Assembly (NCBI GenBank): GCA_965228775.1
Contig: OZ245840.1
Span: 2,294,001-2,358,000, forward strand
Direction: 5' to 3'
DNA length: 64,000 bases
DNA from: JANQMY01 sp965228775
GTDB lineage: Bacteria; Pseudomonadota; Alphaproteobacteria; JANQMY01
The notes under the pieces were generated by a model that worked only from the letters and a program-made list of their open reading frames with translations, made no database searches and had not been told where the DNA came from. The position numbers were made by a program, and so were the translations under genes. Below are positions 9,546 to 18,346 of the stretch, piece after piece. How positions within the stretch are numbered: position 1 is the first letter of the stretch; each line of letters opens with the position of its first letter.

Positions 9546-9572
9546 CGTTTCTTCTCCAATATCGTTACAGGT

Positions 9573-10892
9573 TTATTCGGCCGCCTGCGTTTCTACCGCA
9601 TACAGACGTTTCTGATCATCGGCAAACCGCCTGCCGGCTAGATAGAACATGGGAATTGCAAGCCCAGAAAGCAGCGTAAAGGACAGAAGGGTCCACGTAT
9701 AGGGTTCAGCAACGCCCGCGTTGCGCAATATATCGATCGTAAAACCACCAGCGGTGATCCCAATCCCAAGCCCGATCAGATTAAGTACGAGAATGTAAAA
9801 GGCGACAACCGTGGACCGAATCTGAGGCGGCACCAGTTCCTGTACCGTCGAAAATGTCGGGCCATAAAAGGAGCCAAGCTGAAAGAAGCCAATAAAAATT
9901 CCCAAATAGAAGAAGAAGCTGGTTGGGTCGACCAGCCGATAAACGATGCTGAACGGCAAACAGACGAGCATCACCCAGAACAGAAACATTGGCCGGCCGG
10001 TGCCGGTTTTTTGCTGCCAGTAATCCCCGCCAAGGCCGCCGAACAAGTTCCCCAAAATACCAGCCACCATGGCAATCCAGCCGGATATTTGAGCGATCTC
10101 GGCTTTGTCGAAGCCCCGTTCCTGCACATACCAAAGCTGTTCAAAGGCTGCCGCGCCCAGAATAAAGTGCAACGTCACGCCCCCTGCCATGGTGAGCCCC
10201 AAAGCAGGCGACAAACGCAGCGCATGTGTCAGTGTGCGGAAAATCTGTTCCAGGCTCTCGCGGCTCAATGTCAACGGAGCGGCGTCTTGCTCGCCATGGT
10301 GCTGACGGGGCGTTTCCTTGACGAATAGCATGATAATGGCAAAGCCAACACCAATCGCGCCAAGCAAGTAGAAACAGTTCCGCCAGCCGATCGCCGGCCC
10401 GAGATAACCGGCAATCAGCAGGCTGAGACCAACGCCAATGGGTACGCCCATGTAGTAAAAGCCAGCGGCAAATCCCAATTGCGCTTTGGGAAAACGGTCT
10501 GCGAGCATCGACATCGCTGTCGGTGTCAAAATGGATTCGCCGACGCCGATGAACATGCGGGGGATCGCCATGCTGACAAACCCGCGTGCCGCCCCAGAGG
10601 CGGCCGTAAGTACGCTCCACAGGGCAACACCGAATGCGACGAGCCGTGGCCTGTGCAACATGTCGGCCAACGCCCCCATGAACAGGCCCATAAAGGCATA
10701 GAAGATGATGAACACCAGCCCTGTCAGCAATCCGAACTGCGTATCGGTTAGCCCTAGTTCCGGCACGATGAAATTCGCGAAACTGGCAAGAAGCTGCCGG
10801 TCAACAAAATTCATGACGTTCAGGCAAGTCAGAAGAACCAAAAACGTATAGTGACGTGCGGGCACGTCCGCCAAGCTGGTGTTCTGACTCAT
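9573..10892 (-). CDS. MFS transporter
   Basis: A 439-residue inner-membrane transporter of the major facilitator superfamily with about 12 hydrophobic helices. The N-terminal helix pattern NVMNFVDRQLLASF and the loop GALADMLHRPRLVAFG match the conserved MFS loop 2-3 signature. The spinster-like/aromatic-acid type is the closest impression, but the substrate is unknown. I chose the ATG at 10892 because GGGAGG lies 10 nt upstream; a GTG at 10910 would add six residues and place that ribosome-binding site inside the gene. The SDR-like gene follows 27 bp downstream. Confidence 0.88.
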   Translation of the reverse strand: MSQNTSLADVPARHYTFLVLLTCLNVMNFVDRQLLASFANFIVPELGLTDTQFGLLTGLVFIIFYAFMGLFMGALADMLHRPRLVAFGVALWSVLTAASGAARGFVSMAIPRMFIGVGESILTPTAMSMLADRFPKAQLGFAAGFYYMGVPIGVGLSLLIAGYLGPAIGWRNCFYLLGAIGVGFAIIMLFVKETPRQHHGEQDAAPLTLSRESLEQIFRTLTHALRLSPALGLTMAGGVTLHFILGAAAFEQLWYVQERGFDKAEIAQISGWIAMVAGILGNLFGGLGGDYWQQKTGTGRPMFLFWVMLVCLPFSIVYRLVDPTSFFFYLGIFIGFFQLGSFYGPTFSTVQELVPPQIRSTVVAFYILVLNLIGLGIGITAGGFTIDILRNAGVAEPYTWTLLSFTLLSGLAIPMFYLAGRRFADDQKRLYAVETQAAE

Positions 10893-10997
10893 AGGATGAC
10901 CGCCTCCCACTGCCCAGCATTTGTGCCGGGTCCATTGATTGTTGACGTCACTTATATCAGGCTTCGATCAAGAGTCGACCGCAGGTCAAAGAACATA

Positions 10998-11033
10998 GAC
11001 AAGAACAGGGACAAGAACGGGGACAAGAACGGG
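10998..11033 (+). repeat. 12-bp tandem repeat, three units
   Basis: Three adjacent copies of a 12-mer (GACAAGAACRGG) occupy 10998-11033. A weaker partial copy lies just upstream and a truncated GACACC follows. The array is 31 bp upstream of the glycosylase start codon, so it is likely in that gene's leader or promoter. Copy number in such an array can change by slippage. Confidence 0.8.
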
Positions 11034-11064
11034 GACACCTGCACCGTTTACGGAGGAATACGTC

Positions 11065-11736
11065 ATGGAAACGTTTGACGAGATTTTCACGCGCGCAGCG
11101 AAACGCAAAGGCGGCGTCAAGACCATTGAAGCACAGCTGCCAAAACCAAAAACACGCGCGGCACTCCGGAAGGTGAAAGATGACCGGTGGCTCTCTCAGA
11201 TGACCAAAGTCATCTTCCAGGCAGGCTTCGTCTGGAAAGTTGTGGAAAACAAATGGCCAGCCTTCGAAGAAGCCTTTCATGACTTCCACCCGAAACGCGT
11301 CGCGGCCATGCATGACGAGGAGTTGGAAGCCTTGATGGGCAATGAAGGCATCATAAGAAACTACGCCAAAATCAAATCGGCTCCTCATAACGCAAAGTTG
11401 ATCTGCGATTTGGCGGCAGAACACGGTTCGGCCGCGAAGTTTTTCGCTGATTGGCCAGAGGAAGATATCGTCGGCCTTTACGACTTCTTGAAGAAGAACG
11501 GACAACGCCTCAGCGGGTCGTCAGCCCAGTTTCTCTTCCGGCAGATGGGGAAGGACACCTTCGTTTTCTCCCAGGATGTGGTGAAAGCGCTGATCCAACA
11601 AGGCGTTGTGGACAAGGAACCCAAGTCTAAATCCGCCATGGCCAAAGTCCAGGAAGCCTTTAACCGCTGGGCGGAAGAAAGCGGGCGCCCGCTATGCCAC
11701 ATCAGCCGCACGCTGGCCATGAGCATTGGGCCATAA
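11065..11736 (+). CDS. DNA-3-methyladenine glycosylase I family protein
   Basis: A 223-residue protein resembling the Tag (Adenine_glyco) family, which removes 3-methyladenine from alkylated DNA to start base-excision repair. Family signatures are the FQAGFVWKVVENKWPAF segment (about 50-66), the aspartate/glutamate-containing helix that follows, and GIIRNYAKIKSAPHNAK (about 94-110). It is longer at the N-terminus than E. coli Tag. The ATG at 11065 has GGAGGA about 7 nt upstream. No neighbouring DNA-repair gene is seen. Confidence 0.8.
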   Translation: METFDEIFTRAAKRKGGVKTIEAQLPKPKTRAALRKVKDDRWLSQMTKVIFQAGFVWKVVENKWPAFEEAFHDFHPKRVAAMHDEELEALMGNEGIIRNYAKIKSAPHNAKLICDLAAEHGSAAKFFADWPEEDIVGLYDFLKKNGQRLSGSSAQFLFRQMGKDTFVFSQDVVKALIQQGVVDKEPKSKSAMAKVQEAFNRWAEESGRPLCHISRTLAMSIGP

Positions 11737-11861
11737 CAAAGACTGCTCATCGAAGGCGTTTACGGTTCGATAACCAAACCAACTGGACTGCCCAGAAAAC
11801 AGAGCTTTTTTAATTAATTGCAGGCAGGCTGCACGCTGCAAATCACTGCCGGGAGCCTGTT

Positions 11862-14015
11862 GTGCTTGCGCGAATAATGCAGTTCACCGACCGCATAACT
11901 GGTCACGATATTCCGCCATCGGACCGCATAAGTTTGGTGCGCGCGCGCCTCTTAACTTTCTGCCCGCCGGTCTTCGGGCTATTCGGCGTAATCCTGGTTT
12001 CTCTATACGCGCAAAGCCCGGACAGCACGGCCCCTATGATCGCGGTGGCGGGTGCTGTATCTGTCATACTTATCAGTACACCTATTATTTTATGGGCGAC
12101 CAAATCTCTCGGACTTGTAGGGTGGATAACGCTTCTTGGATGCTGCGCTGCCCTGTTTCCGGAACCGTTAATCGACCTCGGGTTTCGCGAGCCCGAAATG
12201 TCGATCATTGTTTTGCTGCCGGTTCTCGCAGGCCTCCTGATCTCTCGACAAGGCGCGTCCATCACGTATTTTCTGGTCACCGCCATGATGCTGGCAGTTC
12301 TGGTCAAGCTTCTAAATTGGCCGCCGGGAGCACTTGCCGCCGTGCCGGCCGAAGAGCACATACGTTTTTTCTTCTTCAATTTCGCTGCAACCACGTCCGC
12401 CTATCTGGTTTCGCTTTGTTTCGTCTGGCTTTTTCAATCAAGCCTGCGGGATGTGCAAGCGGCGATGGCCGAAGCAGAAACCGCGTCCGAAGCCAAGACC
12501 GTCTTCCTGGCGAATATGAGTCACGAGCTTCGCACACCCATCAACGGCATTCTTGGTTTTTCAAAACTGGCCCTTAACGGCAATATTGGCAACGACGAAA
12601 GAAACTGGGTTTCGACCATCCAGAAATCCGGCGACACGCTGCTCAGTATCGTGAACGATATTCTAGACCTCTCCAAACTGGAGGCCGGCGCCTTAACCAT
12701 CGACCGGGTGGAGTTCGACCTTGGCGAAATTTTGGACCAAGTTCTCACACTAAACAGCCAAGCCGCGGCGGAGAAAGGCCTGCACCTTGGCGCCGTCGCC
12801 GATGCGGCGTTGCCGTCTATCGTGGAAGGCGATCCTGGGCGATTGCGTCAGGTGCTGACGAACCTCATTTCGAATGCCATTAAGTTCACCGATGAGGGCG
12901 GCATTATCCTCAACATCAGCAGCCGTGCCGTGGAAGGAAAACAGTGCGAGCTGCGGTTCGAAGTTGTCGATACGGGCATCGGCATTCCCGAAGATAAACT
13001 GCCGTTCCTGTTCGACCGCTTTACTCAGGTAGATGCGTCCCCTGCACGACGGTTCGGAGGCGCCGGCCTTGGCCTTGCCATCTGCAAAGATTTGGTCGAG
13101 CTGATGGATGGCACGCTTGGCGTTCAGTCTGTGCATAAGCGGGGCAGTGTGTTTTGGTTCAGCCTGCAGCTGCCTGTGAGAGGCGCAAACCTCAATAACA
13201 GCTATGCGATTCCTCCGGCTTTAAGAGATCGGGCCGTTCTAATCGCAGGCCAGGGCGGGATTGATCAAACCATCGTGGAACGCCAGCTCCAAGTGCACGG
13301 CATTCCCTATCGATTCAGCGACTATGGCCCGGACCTGCACCAACAACTCTCCGACGAGAATATCGCGGCAGCTTTCCTTCTCAATCCACCGGCTGATATG
13401 GCAGAGAATACTGTTGCCGATGGTGTGACAGAGGCCGATGCAAAGATCATTGAAGTCTCGAAAAACCCACTCAGCCGATCCGCTCTGTCAGGAAACAGAA
13501 AGGCAGATTTATTGCTGCCCGCACCGCTTGGTCATAATTTGGTTTTGGATGCACTTGTCCAAGTGTTCCGGGAAACATCGGAAGTGGTGACCTCGGCACC
13601 AGAGATAAGTTTCGACGGCACCGCTGCTGGACGCATTCTTCTGGCGGAAGACAATGTGAGCAACCAACTGCTGTTCCAAACGCTACTGGTGAAAGCGGGC
13701 TATACGGTCGATACGGTGACCAACGGATTTGACGCCATCAAGGCGATCCGTCACCAAACCTACGATCTGGTTCTGATGGATGGGCAAATGCCGGAAATGG
13801 GCGGCGTCGAAGCCGCCCGCAAAATTCGCAATGAAGGCGGCCCGAACGCCGCCATCCCCATCATTGCGTTAACGGCGAACACTATGAGCGGCGACCGTGA
13901 GCAATATCTCAATGCGGGCATGAACGACTATCTTGCAAAGCCCATCGATTTCGATGTGTTCTTCGAGAAAGTCGCCCAATGGGTCGAACGCAAGCCCGTT
14001 CTCGAAACGAGCTGA
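11862..14015 (+). CDS. Hybrid sensor histidine kinase with C-terminal receiver
   Basis: A 717-residue membrane signalling protein. Residues about 30-195 hold roughly six hydrophobic helices with no large periplasmic domain. The dimerisation/phosphoacceptor helix has FLANMSHELRTPINGI with His221. The ATPase domain has the N box NLISNAIKFTD, G1 DTGIGIPED and G2 GGAGLGLAIC. A degenerate receiver-like segment lacking the acidic cluster follows (about 445-560), and then an intact receiver with phosphoacceptor Asp640 in LVLMDGQMP. The GTG start at 11862 follows GGGAG by 6 nt; an ATG at 11877 is possible. No cognate DNA-binding regulator is adjacent. Signal and output are unknown. Confidence 0.88.
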   Translation: MLARIMQFTDRITGHDIPPSDRISLVRARLLTFCPPVFGLFGVILVSLYAQSPDSTAPMIAVAGAVSVILISTPIILWATKSLGLVGWITLLGCCAALFPEPLIDLGFREPEMSIIVLLPVLAGLLISRQGASITYFLVTAMMLAVLVKLLNWPPGALAAVPAEEHIRFFFFNFAATTSAYLVSLCFVWLFQSSLRDVQAAMAEAETASEAKTVFLANMSHELRTPINGILGFSKLALNGNIGNDERNWVSTIQKSGDTLLSIVNDILDLSKLEAGALTIDRVEFDLGEILDQVLTLNSQAAAEKGLHLGAVADAALPSIVEGDPGRLRQVLTNLISNAIKFTDEGGIILNISSRAVEGKQCELRFEVVDTGIGIPEDKLPFLFDRFTQVDASPARRFGGAGLGLAICKDLVELMDGTLGVQSVHKRGSVFWFSLQLPVRGANLNNSYAIPPALRDRAVLIAGQGGIDQTIVERQLQVHGIPYRFSDYGPDLHQQLSDENIAAAFLLNPPADMAENTVADGVTEADAKIIEVSKNPLSRSALSGNRKADLLLPAPLGHNLVLDALVQVFRETSEVVTSAPEISFDGTAAGRILLAEDNVSNQLLFQTLLVKAGYTVDTVTNGFDAIKAIRHQTYDLVLMDGQMPEMGGVEAARKIRNEGGPNAAIPIIALTANTMSGDREQYLNAGMNDYLAKPIDFDVFFEKVAQWVERKPVLETS

Positions 14016-14036
14016 ATTCAGAAGCTTTGCGCTACT

Positions 14037-14987
14037 TTAGAGATCGTCCTGCGTGTCCCACATTGTCAAAACTGACTTCAAAGTGGACGCAAAGGCAATC
14101 GGTTGATCCAACATCAGATGATGCTGCGCATTTGGAATGGCGATGATCGGCACGGGCCCATCATTGATCTCGCGAATGTAGTCAGCCGAATCTTGCGTGA
14201 ACAAGGTGCTTTGTTCCCCGTGAATGATCGCTTTGCGGCCGCTTAGTCCGGCAAAGCGCATGGGCTGCTCCGCCCACCAATCAATTTCACGCGAGTCGGA
14301 CGACATAATGCTGGGGTGGAACTTCCAACTCCAGCCGCCGCCCACCTGTTTCAAGGAATGATACGCCATGTAATGGAGAAGAAAGTCATTTTCGCATGAT
14401 TGCGGCGGCGCCAGACGATAGCGGCCAAGAGCCGTCTCAAGATCCGGATAAACTTTGTTCGGCTTGCCCTTAGACGCCATACGCCGTTCTTGGCGTTGCC
14501 CCATATAAGCCCGCATGATCTTTGGGCGGAGCATCATGAAATCGCAGACCACCAAGCCCCCAAAAAAGCCGGGCTCCTGGGCGCAGGCGGCAATCCCGAC
14601 GGAACTGCCGTAAGAATGTGTTGCAACAAAGGGCGCTTGCGCGTGGCGCAACATATCCGTTGCTTCCGCCACCGCCAACATTTCGGAAATTCGAACCTGG
14701 TCGGTGTAGCTATCACGCGCCCCCGAATCCCCCATGCCGGACAGGTCATAGGAAACCACGTGAAAATCATCGGTCAAAAAGGGCGCGATAAAGGCAAAAC
14801 AGCGCGCATGTGCCAAGAAACCATGAGCCAGCAAAAGACCTCTTTTGCTACGGTCACCCCATTCAAAATAATGGATCGGGCACCCTTCCACGTCCACGGT
14901 TCCCTCTCGGCGTGGCTGCGCCATCACATGCTGAAACCAATCGGGCCCGTGCACGGAAAGCGGCACTAAATCATCTGGCAAAGACAT
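14037..14987 (-). CDS. Alpha/beta hydrolase
   Basis: A 316-residue cytosolic hydrolase of the alpha/beta fold. The oxyanion region LLAHGFLAH is followed by the nucleophile elbow THSYGSS (Ser as nucleophile; the usual Gly before His is Thr), and a late His occurs in NAQHHLMLDQP. Substrate is unknown; esterase, lactonase or epoxide-type hydrolase are all possible. It converges on the hybrid kinase to its left with a 21-bp gap and lies between two hybrid kinase genes, with no clear functional tie to them. Confidence 0.8.
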   Translation of the reverse strand: MSLPDDLVPLSVHGPDWFQHVMAQPRREGTVDVEGCPIHYFEWGDRSKRGLLLAHGFLAHARCFAFIAPFLTDDFHVVSYDLSGMGDSGARDSYTDQVRISEMLAVAEATDMLRHAQAPFVATHSYGSSVGIAACAQEPGFFGGLVVCDFMMLRPKIMRAYMGQRQERRMASKGKPNKVYPDLETALGRYRLAPPQSCENDFLLHYMAYHSLKQVGGGWSWKFHPSIMSSDSREIDWWAEQPMRFAGLSGRKAIIHGEQSTLFTQDSADYIREINDGPVPIIAIPNAQHHLMLDQPIAFASTLKSVLTMWDTQDDL

Positions 14988-15103
14988 AAAATTCCATTTG
15001 GATGTCGATTTCTTGGGCGTCTTTTTGGCGGATTATCGACCATTCGCCAACCCCTCACGCGTTTCCGTAGCGGCATCCTGGCCGTCAGAAGGCGCCGTTC
15101 AGC

Positions 15104-16750
15104 TTACGCGGCAAGACCCTTTGCATGGCCATAGCGCTTGAGGAGTTCAGATACCTCATCGATCAGGCGCTCTGGCGTGACGGGCTTTGCGATGTGTTTG
15201 TCTGCCCCCGCATCCAAAGCATTCTGAACGTGCCCGTCCATCGCGTTTGCTGTCAGCATCGCAATCGGTGTGCGCGGACGATTGTGCAGTAGCTCTTGAC
15301 GCCGAATCTCCCTGGTTGCTGAGATACCGTCCATCACCGGCATTTGCATATCCATCAAGATGACGTCGAAAGCCTTTTCCGCGAAGGCGGCGAGTGCCTG
15401 CTCCCCGTCTTCAACCGATGTCATCTCAATATTCAAGGGGCTCAGAATGAGTTCAACGATTTTCCGGTTTGTTGGATGATCCTCCACCAGCGATTTACAG
15501 ATGAACAGGCCCAACCCGCTTCCACCAAAGCGCCGGGCAATTGAACTGTCCTCTTGAATGAAGGGGTCGAACAACGTATCCGCAACGGAGGCGTCAAAAC
15601 CGACGCCCGTGTCTTCAACGGAAATGTGGATGGTCTGACTGCCCGCCGCTTTGGTTTCCACATCAACCGTCAGGCGAACGCTGCCTTGCGACGTGAACTT
15701 CACCGCATTCGAGAGAAGGTTCGTCACGATCTGCCTGATGCGCGTGGGATCGCCCAAATAGTATCCATTGGCCGCCGTGGTTATGTCTGCACTAAGGACA
15801 ATTCCTTTTTCCTGCGCCATCGGGACAAAGAGATCAACTGTAGACTGAACAATTTTTCTGAGATCGAATTCGACCTGTTCCACCTCTAGCCGGCCGGCTT
15901 CGATTTTCGAAACATCCAGCACATCGGTCAGGAGGCGCTCGAGGGTCTGTCCGGATGATGTAATCAGGCCCACCATCTCACGCTGCGAAGGCGTCAAGTC
16001 AGTCCGGTTCAGAGTTCCGGCAACGGCAATGACACCGTTCAGCGGCGTCCGAAGTTCATGGCTCATATTAGCAAGAAAAACGCTCTTGGCGCGGTTCGCC
16101 CGGGCAGCCGCATCACGCGAAGCCTTTATGTCCGACAATGCTTGAGAGGAGGCCAACCGGAAACAACGCACCATAATGAGTGCAGATGCGGTCGCTGAAA
16201 TCGCGGTCACAATCCGCATGGTCTCTAGCTGAGCGGGCGCAAGCGCCGAAGGCGAAACCCAATGGGCCCCCAAAGGCGTTCCCATGAAAATGATAGCACC
16301 GACCGAAACGACGCAGGCCGCTATTCCGGCCCGCCCTCCGACCAGCCAACCGGTGAGAACAGACACAATCGGCAGGTTGATAAGGAAATGCGCTTCAAGG
16401 CCGCCATTGAGAAAACAGGCCGTGATAACACCTGCAAGCGAAGCCGTGCTGAATATTGCGCCGGCCAGAACCACATTCCGCGTTCTGATGACAATCAGTG
16501 GGATCAACAACAGCGTGACTATTGCGGCCCACCCCACGATCATCGAGCGTGTGAATTGACCGGACACCCAATGTGCGGACGCCAAAATGATCGCAAGCGT
16601 AACAACACCGACGACAGAAACCGCCATCAAAAGCCTAAGCTTGATGACGAGGTCATAGTCTTCTTCTGCGTCAAAGCCACAAATCCGGTCAAGCCACCGG
16701 AAGACTTTCTCATAAGGGCCAGCTGATATTTTTTCTACTACCTTAGTCAA
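15104..16750 (-). CDS. Hybrid histidine kinase with internal in-frame deletion
   Basis: A 548-residue membrane kinase-receiver fusion. Residues about 38-200 contain several transmembrane helices. The phosphoacceptor motif FLANMSHELRTPLNGV has His231, the N box is NLLSNAVKFTS, G1 is DTGVGFD and G2 is GGSGLGLFICKS (409-420). Straight after G2 the sequence reads LVEDHPTNRK, the start of a receiver domain, so the last strands of the ATPase domain and the usual linker are missing. The receiver has Asp467 in VILMDMQMP and Lys522. Either the joint is an old deletion kept in frame, or the kinase is catalytically dead and the receiver is what remains useful. Confidence 0.85.
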   Translation of the reverse strand: MTKVVEKISAGPYEKVFRWLDRICGFDAEEDYDLVIKLRLLMAVSVVGVVTLAIILASAHWVSGQFTRSMIVGWAAIVTLLLIPLIVIRTRNVVLAGAIFSTASLAGVITACFLNGGLEAHFLINLPIVSVLTGWLVGGRAGIAACVVSVGAIIFMGTPLGAHWVSPSALAPAQLETMRIVTAISATASALIMVRCFRLASSQALSDIKASRDAAARANRAKSVFLANMSHELRTPLNGVIAVAGTLNRTDLTPSQREMVGLITSSGQTLERLLTDVLDVSKIEAGRLEVEQVEFDLRKIVQSTVDLFVPMAQEKGIVLSADITTAANGYYLGDPTRIRQIVTNLLSNAVKFTSQGSVRLTVDVETKAAGSQTIHISVEDTGVGFDASVADTLFDPFIQEDSSIARRFGGSGLGLFICKSLVEDHPTNRKIVELILSPLNIEMTSVEDGEQALAAFAEKAFDVILMDMQMPVMDGISATREIRRQELLHNRPRTPIAMLTANAMDGHVQNALDAGADKHIAKPVTPERLIDEVSELLKRYGHAKGLAA

Positions 16751-16995
16751 AGCCTGGGATGCCGTGTTCTATTTTTACGTGCTCTCTGATTAATGCCCTA
16801 GGAATGCTAAGAAAGCCCAAAAATGACTCCAGCCAGGCAAGAAATTTGGAAGGGGCCCCGACAGTTAGGGCACGTCAAAAGTCGCAGAAAGTGGCTTGTT
16901 TTGCCGCATTTCAAGCCAGGTAATTGACCTTGCCGGCGGCCGGGCAGCAAGATATCTGCACCGCACCATCCTTCCGGACCACCAAAGGACCAAAA

Positions 16996-17433
16996 ATGAC
17001 AGAAATCCGCCCGCTTAAAGCCGACGACTACGACCAATGGCTGCCGCTTTGGCTTGGATATCTGACATTCTATGAAGCATCGGTAGAGGACGATGTGACG
17101 GCGGAAACCTGGCGGCGCCTTCTGGCAGATGATGAACAGCCATACGGACTGTGCGCGGTTGCCCCCAATGGGGAATTGCAGGGCATCGTCCATTACCTGT
17201 TTCACCGGGTGACCTGGTCAATCGGCGACCGATGCTATCTGGAAGACCTTTTCGTCTCTCCGGAGGTGCGGGGCGGCGGCATGGGCAAGAAGCTTATCGA
17301 AGCCGTCTATGCAGCGGCGGATGCCCATGGTGCCGATCAAACATACTGGCTTACCCAGGATTTCAACGCACGGGCCCGGCGGCTTTATGATCACGTGGCT
17401 AGCGTAACGCCCTTCATCAAATACAAACGGTGA
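16996..17433 (+). CDS. GNAT family N-acetyltransferase
   Basis: A 145-residue acetyl-CoA-dependent N-acetyltransferase. The pyrophosphate-binding motif is VSPEVRGGGMGKKLIEAV (about residues 88-105), with the preceding LEDLFV strand and a C-terminal FNARARRLYDH helix typical of GNAT. The acceptor (amine, amino acid or antibiotic) cannot be told. I chose the ATG at 16996, where MTEIRPLKADDYDQW gives the normal GNAT beginning; an upstream in-frame start at 16924 adds residues unlike the family. The secreted nuclease gene follows 19 bp later. Confidence 0.85.
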   Translation: MTEIRPLKADDYDQWLPLWLGYLTFYEASVEDDVTAETWRRLLADDEQPYGLCAVAPNGELQGIVHYLFHRVTWSIGDRCYLEDLFVSPEVRGGGMGKKLIEAVYAAADAHGADQTYWLTQDFNARARRLYDHVASVTPFIKYKR

Positions 17434-17452
17434 CGAACCGCGGCTCGCTTAC

Positions 17453-18271
17453 ATGGTTTTCGTCCGCCTTCTCTCACGCTTAACCGCATACGCAATACTT
17501 TTTGCTTCCTTGCTTTTGCCATGGCAGGCGGCGGCACAGGATTGTTTTGATGAATTACGGTCGAAGCCTCAAGACCATCCTTCGATTGGGCGGGTTGCCG
17601 ACATCATTGATCCAACCACCCTTTTGCTGACGGACGGCACCGTTGTCAGATTGGTCGGCTTGACTGCTCCCAGCCCGACAAAGGGTGAGTTTTTTCATGA
17701 GCAGGCCAAATCCACTCTTTCGGGTCTGACGCTAAATCAAGAAGTGACGTTGCGCTTCGGCCCTGCGCATACGGATCGCTATGGCCGCGCCATGGCCCAT
17801 GTTTTTCTGTCGGGCCCGCCCACCAAACCGGACGCGTGGCTTCAAGCCCAAATGGTCGAAAGAGGCATGGCGCGGGTCTATTTGCCGAAAGACAACCGCA
17901 TTTGTGCTCAAGCCCTGCTAATGATCGAGAATGCAGCGCGGGAGTCGTTGGTAGGGTTCTGGTCCGCCCCCGCATTCCGTGTACGCCGTCACGATCAAAC
18001 CGAAGAGACCGTTGGATCTTTCCAATTGGTGGAAGGTACCGTTCTTTCCGCGGCTAAGCGCAGAAACCGCCTTTTTCTCAATTTCGGCGCCGATTGGCGT
18101 GAGGATTTCACCATAACGGTAACGCCCAGAAATGCGCGCAGCTTCCTCAAAGAGGCCGACCTCTTCGCCTATGAAGGACAGACGGTCCGGGTTCGCGGCT
18201 GGGTGGAAGAGTACAACGGCCCATTTATCGAGGTGACACACCCCGATCACATCGAAATCATCCAGGAATAA
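17453..18271 (+). CDS. Exported thermonuclease (SNase-like) family protein
   Basis: A 272-residue protein with a signal peptide (hydrophobic LLSRLTAYAILFASLLLPW, cleavage near AAA-Q at about 29). The staphylococcal-nuclease-like domain follows: a VVRLVGLTAP strand with a candidate catalytic Arg and the DRYGRAMAHV motif near 107-116. The C-terminal ~90 residues form a second beta-rich, OB-like segment (VEGTVLSAAKRRNR to the end). The protein should act in the periplasm or outside the cell on nucleic acid, if active. It starts 19 bp after the GNAT gene. Confidence 0.82.
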   Translation: MVFVRLLSRLTAYAILFASLLLPWQAAAQDCFDELRSKPQDHPSIGRVADIIDPTTLLLTDGTVVRLVGLTAPSPTKGEFFHEQAKSTLSGLTLNQEVTLRFGPAHTDRYGRAMAHVFLSGPPTKPDAWLQAQMVERGMARVYLPKDNRICAQALLMIENAARESLVGFWSAPAFRVRRHDQTEETVGSFQLVEGTVLSAAKRRNRLFLNFGADWREDFTITVTPRNARSFLKEADLFAYEGQTVRVRGWVEEYNGPFIEVTHPDHIEIIQE

Positions 18272-18292
18272 GCTGTTCTTTCGCCGTTTTGA

Positions 18293-18320
18293 TTGGCTAT
18301 CTGCGCGGATGAGGTACACT
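18293..18320 (+). promoter_or_regulatory. Candidate sigma-70 promoter for the M48 protease gene
   Basis: TTGGCT and TACACT separated by 16 bp, 26 bp upstream of the start codon of the next gene. The match is fair and is a pattern judgement only. Confidence 0.35.
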
Positions 18321-18346
18321 AGAGACGGTGCTTAGGCAGCGCCGGA

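Noticed and set aside
10998..11033. Possible CRISPR array (tandem 12-mers)
   Set aside because: Units are adjacent with no spacers, too short, and no cas genes are seen anywhere in the window.
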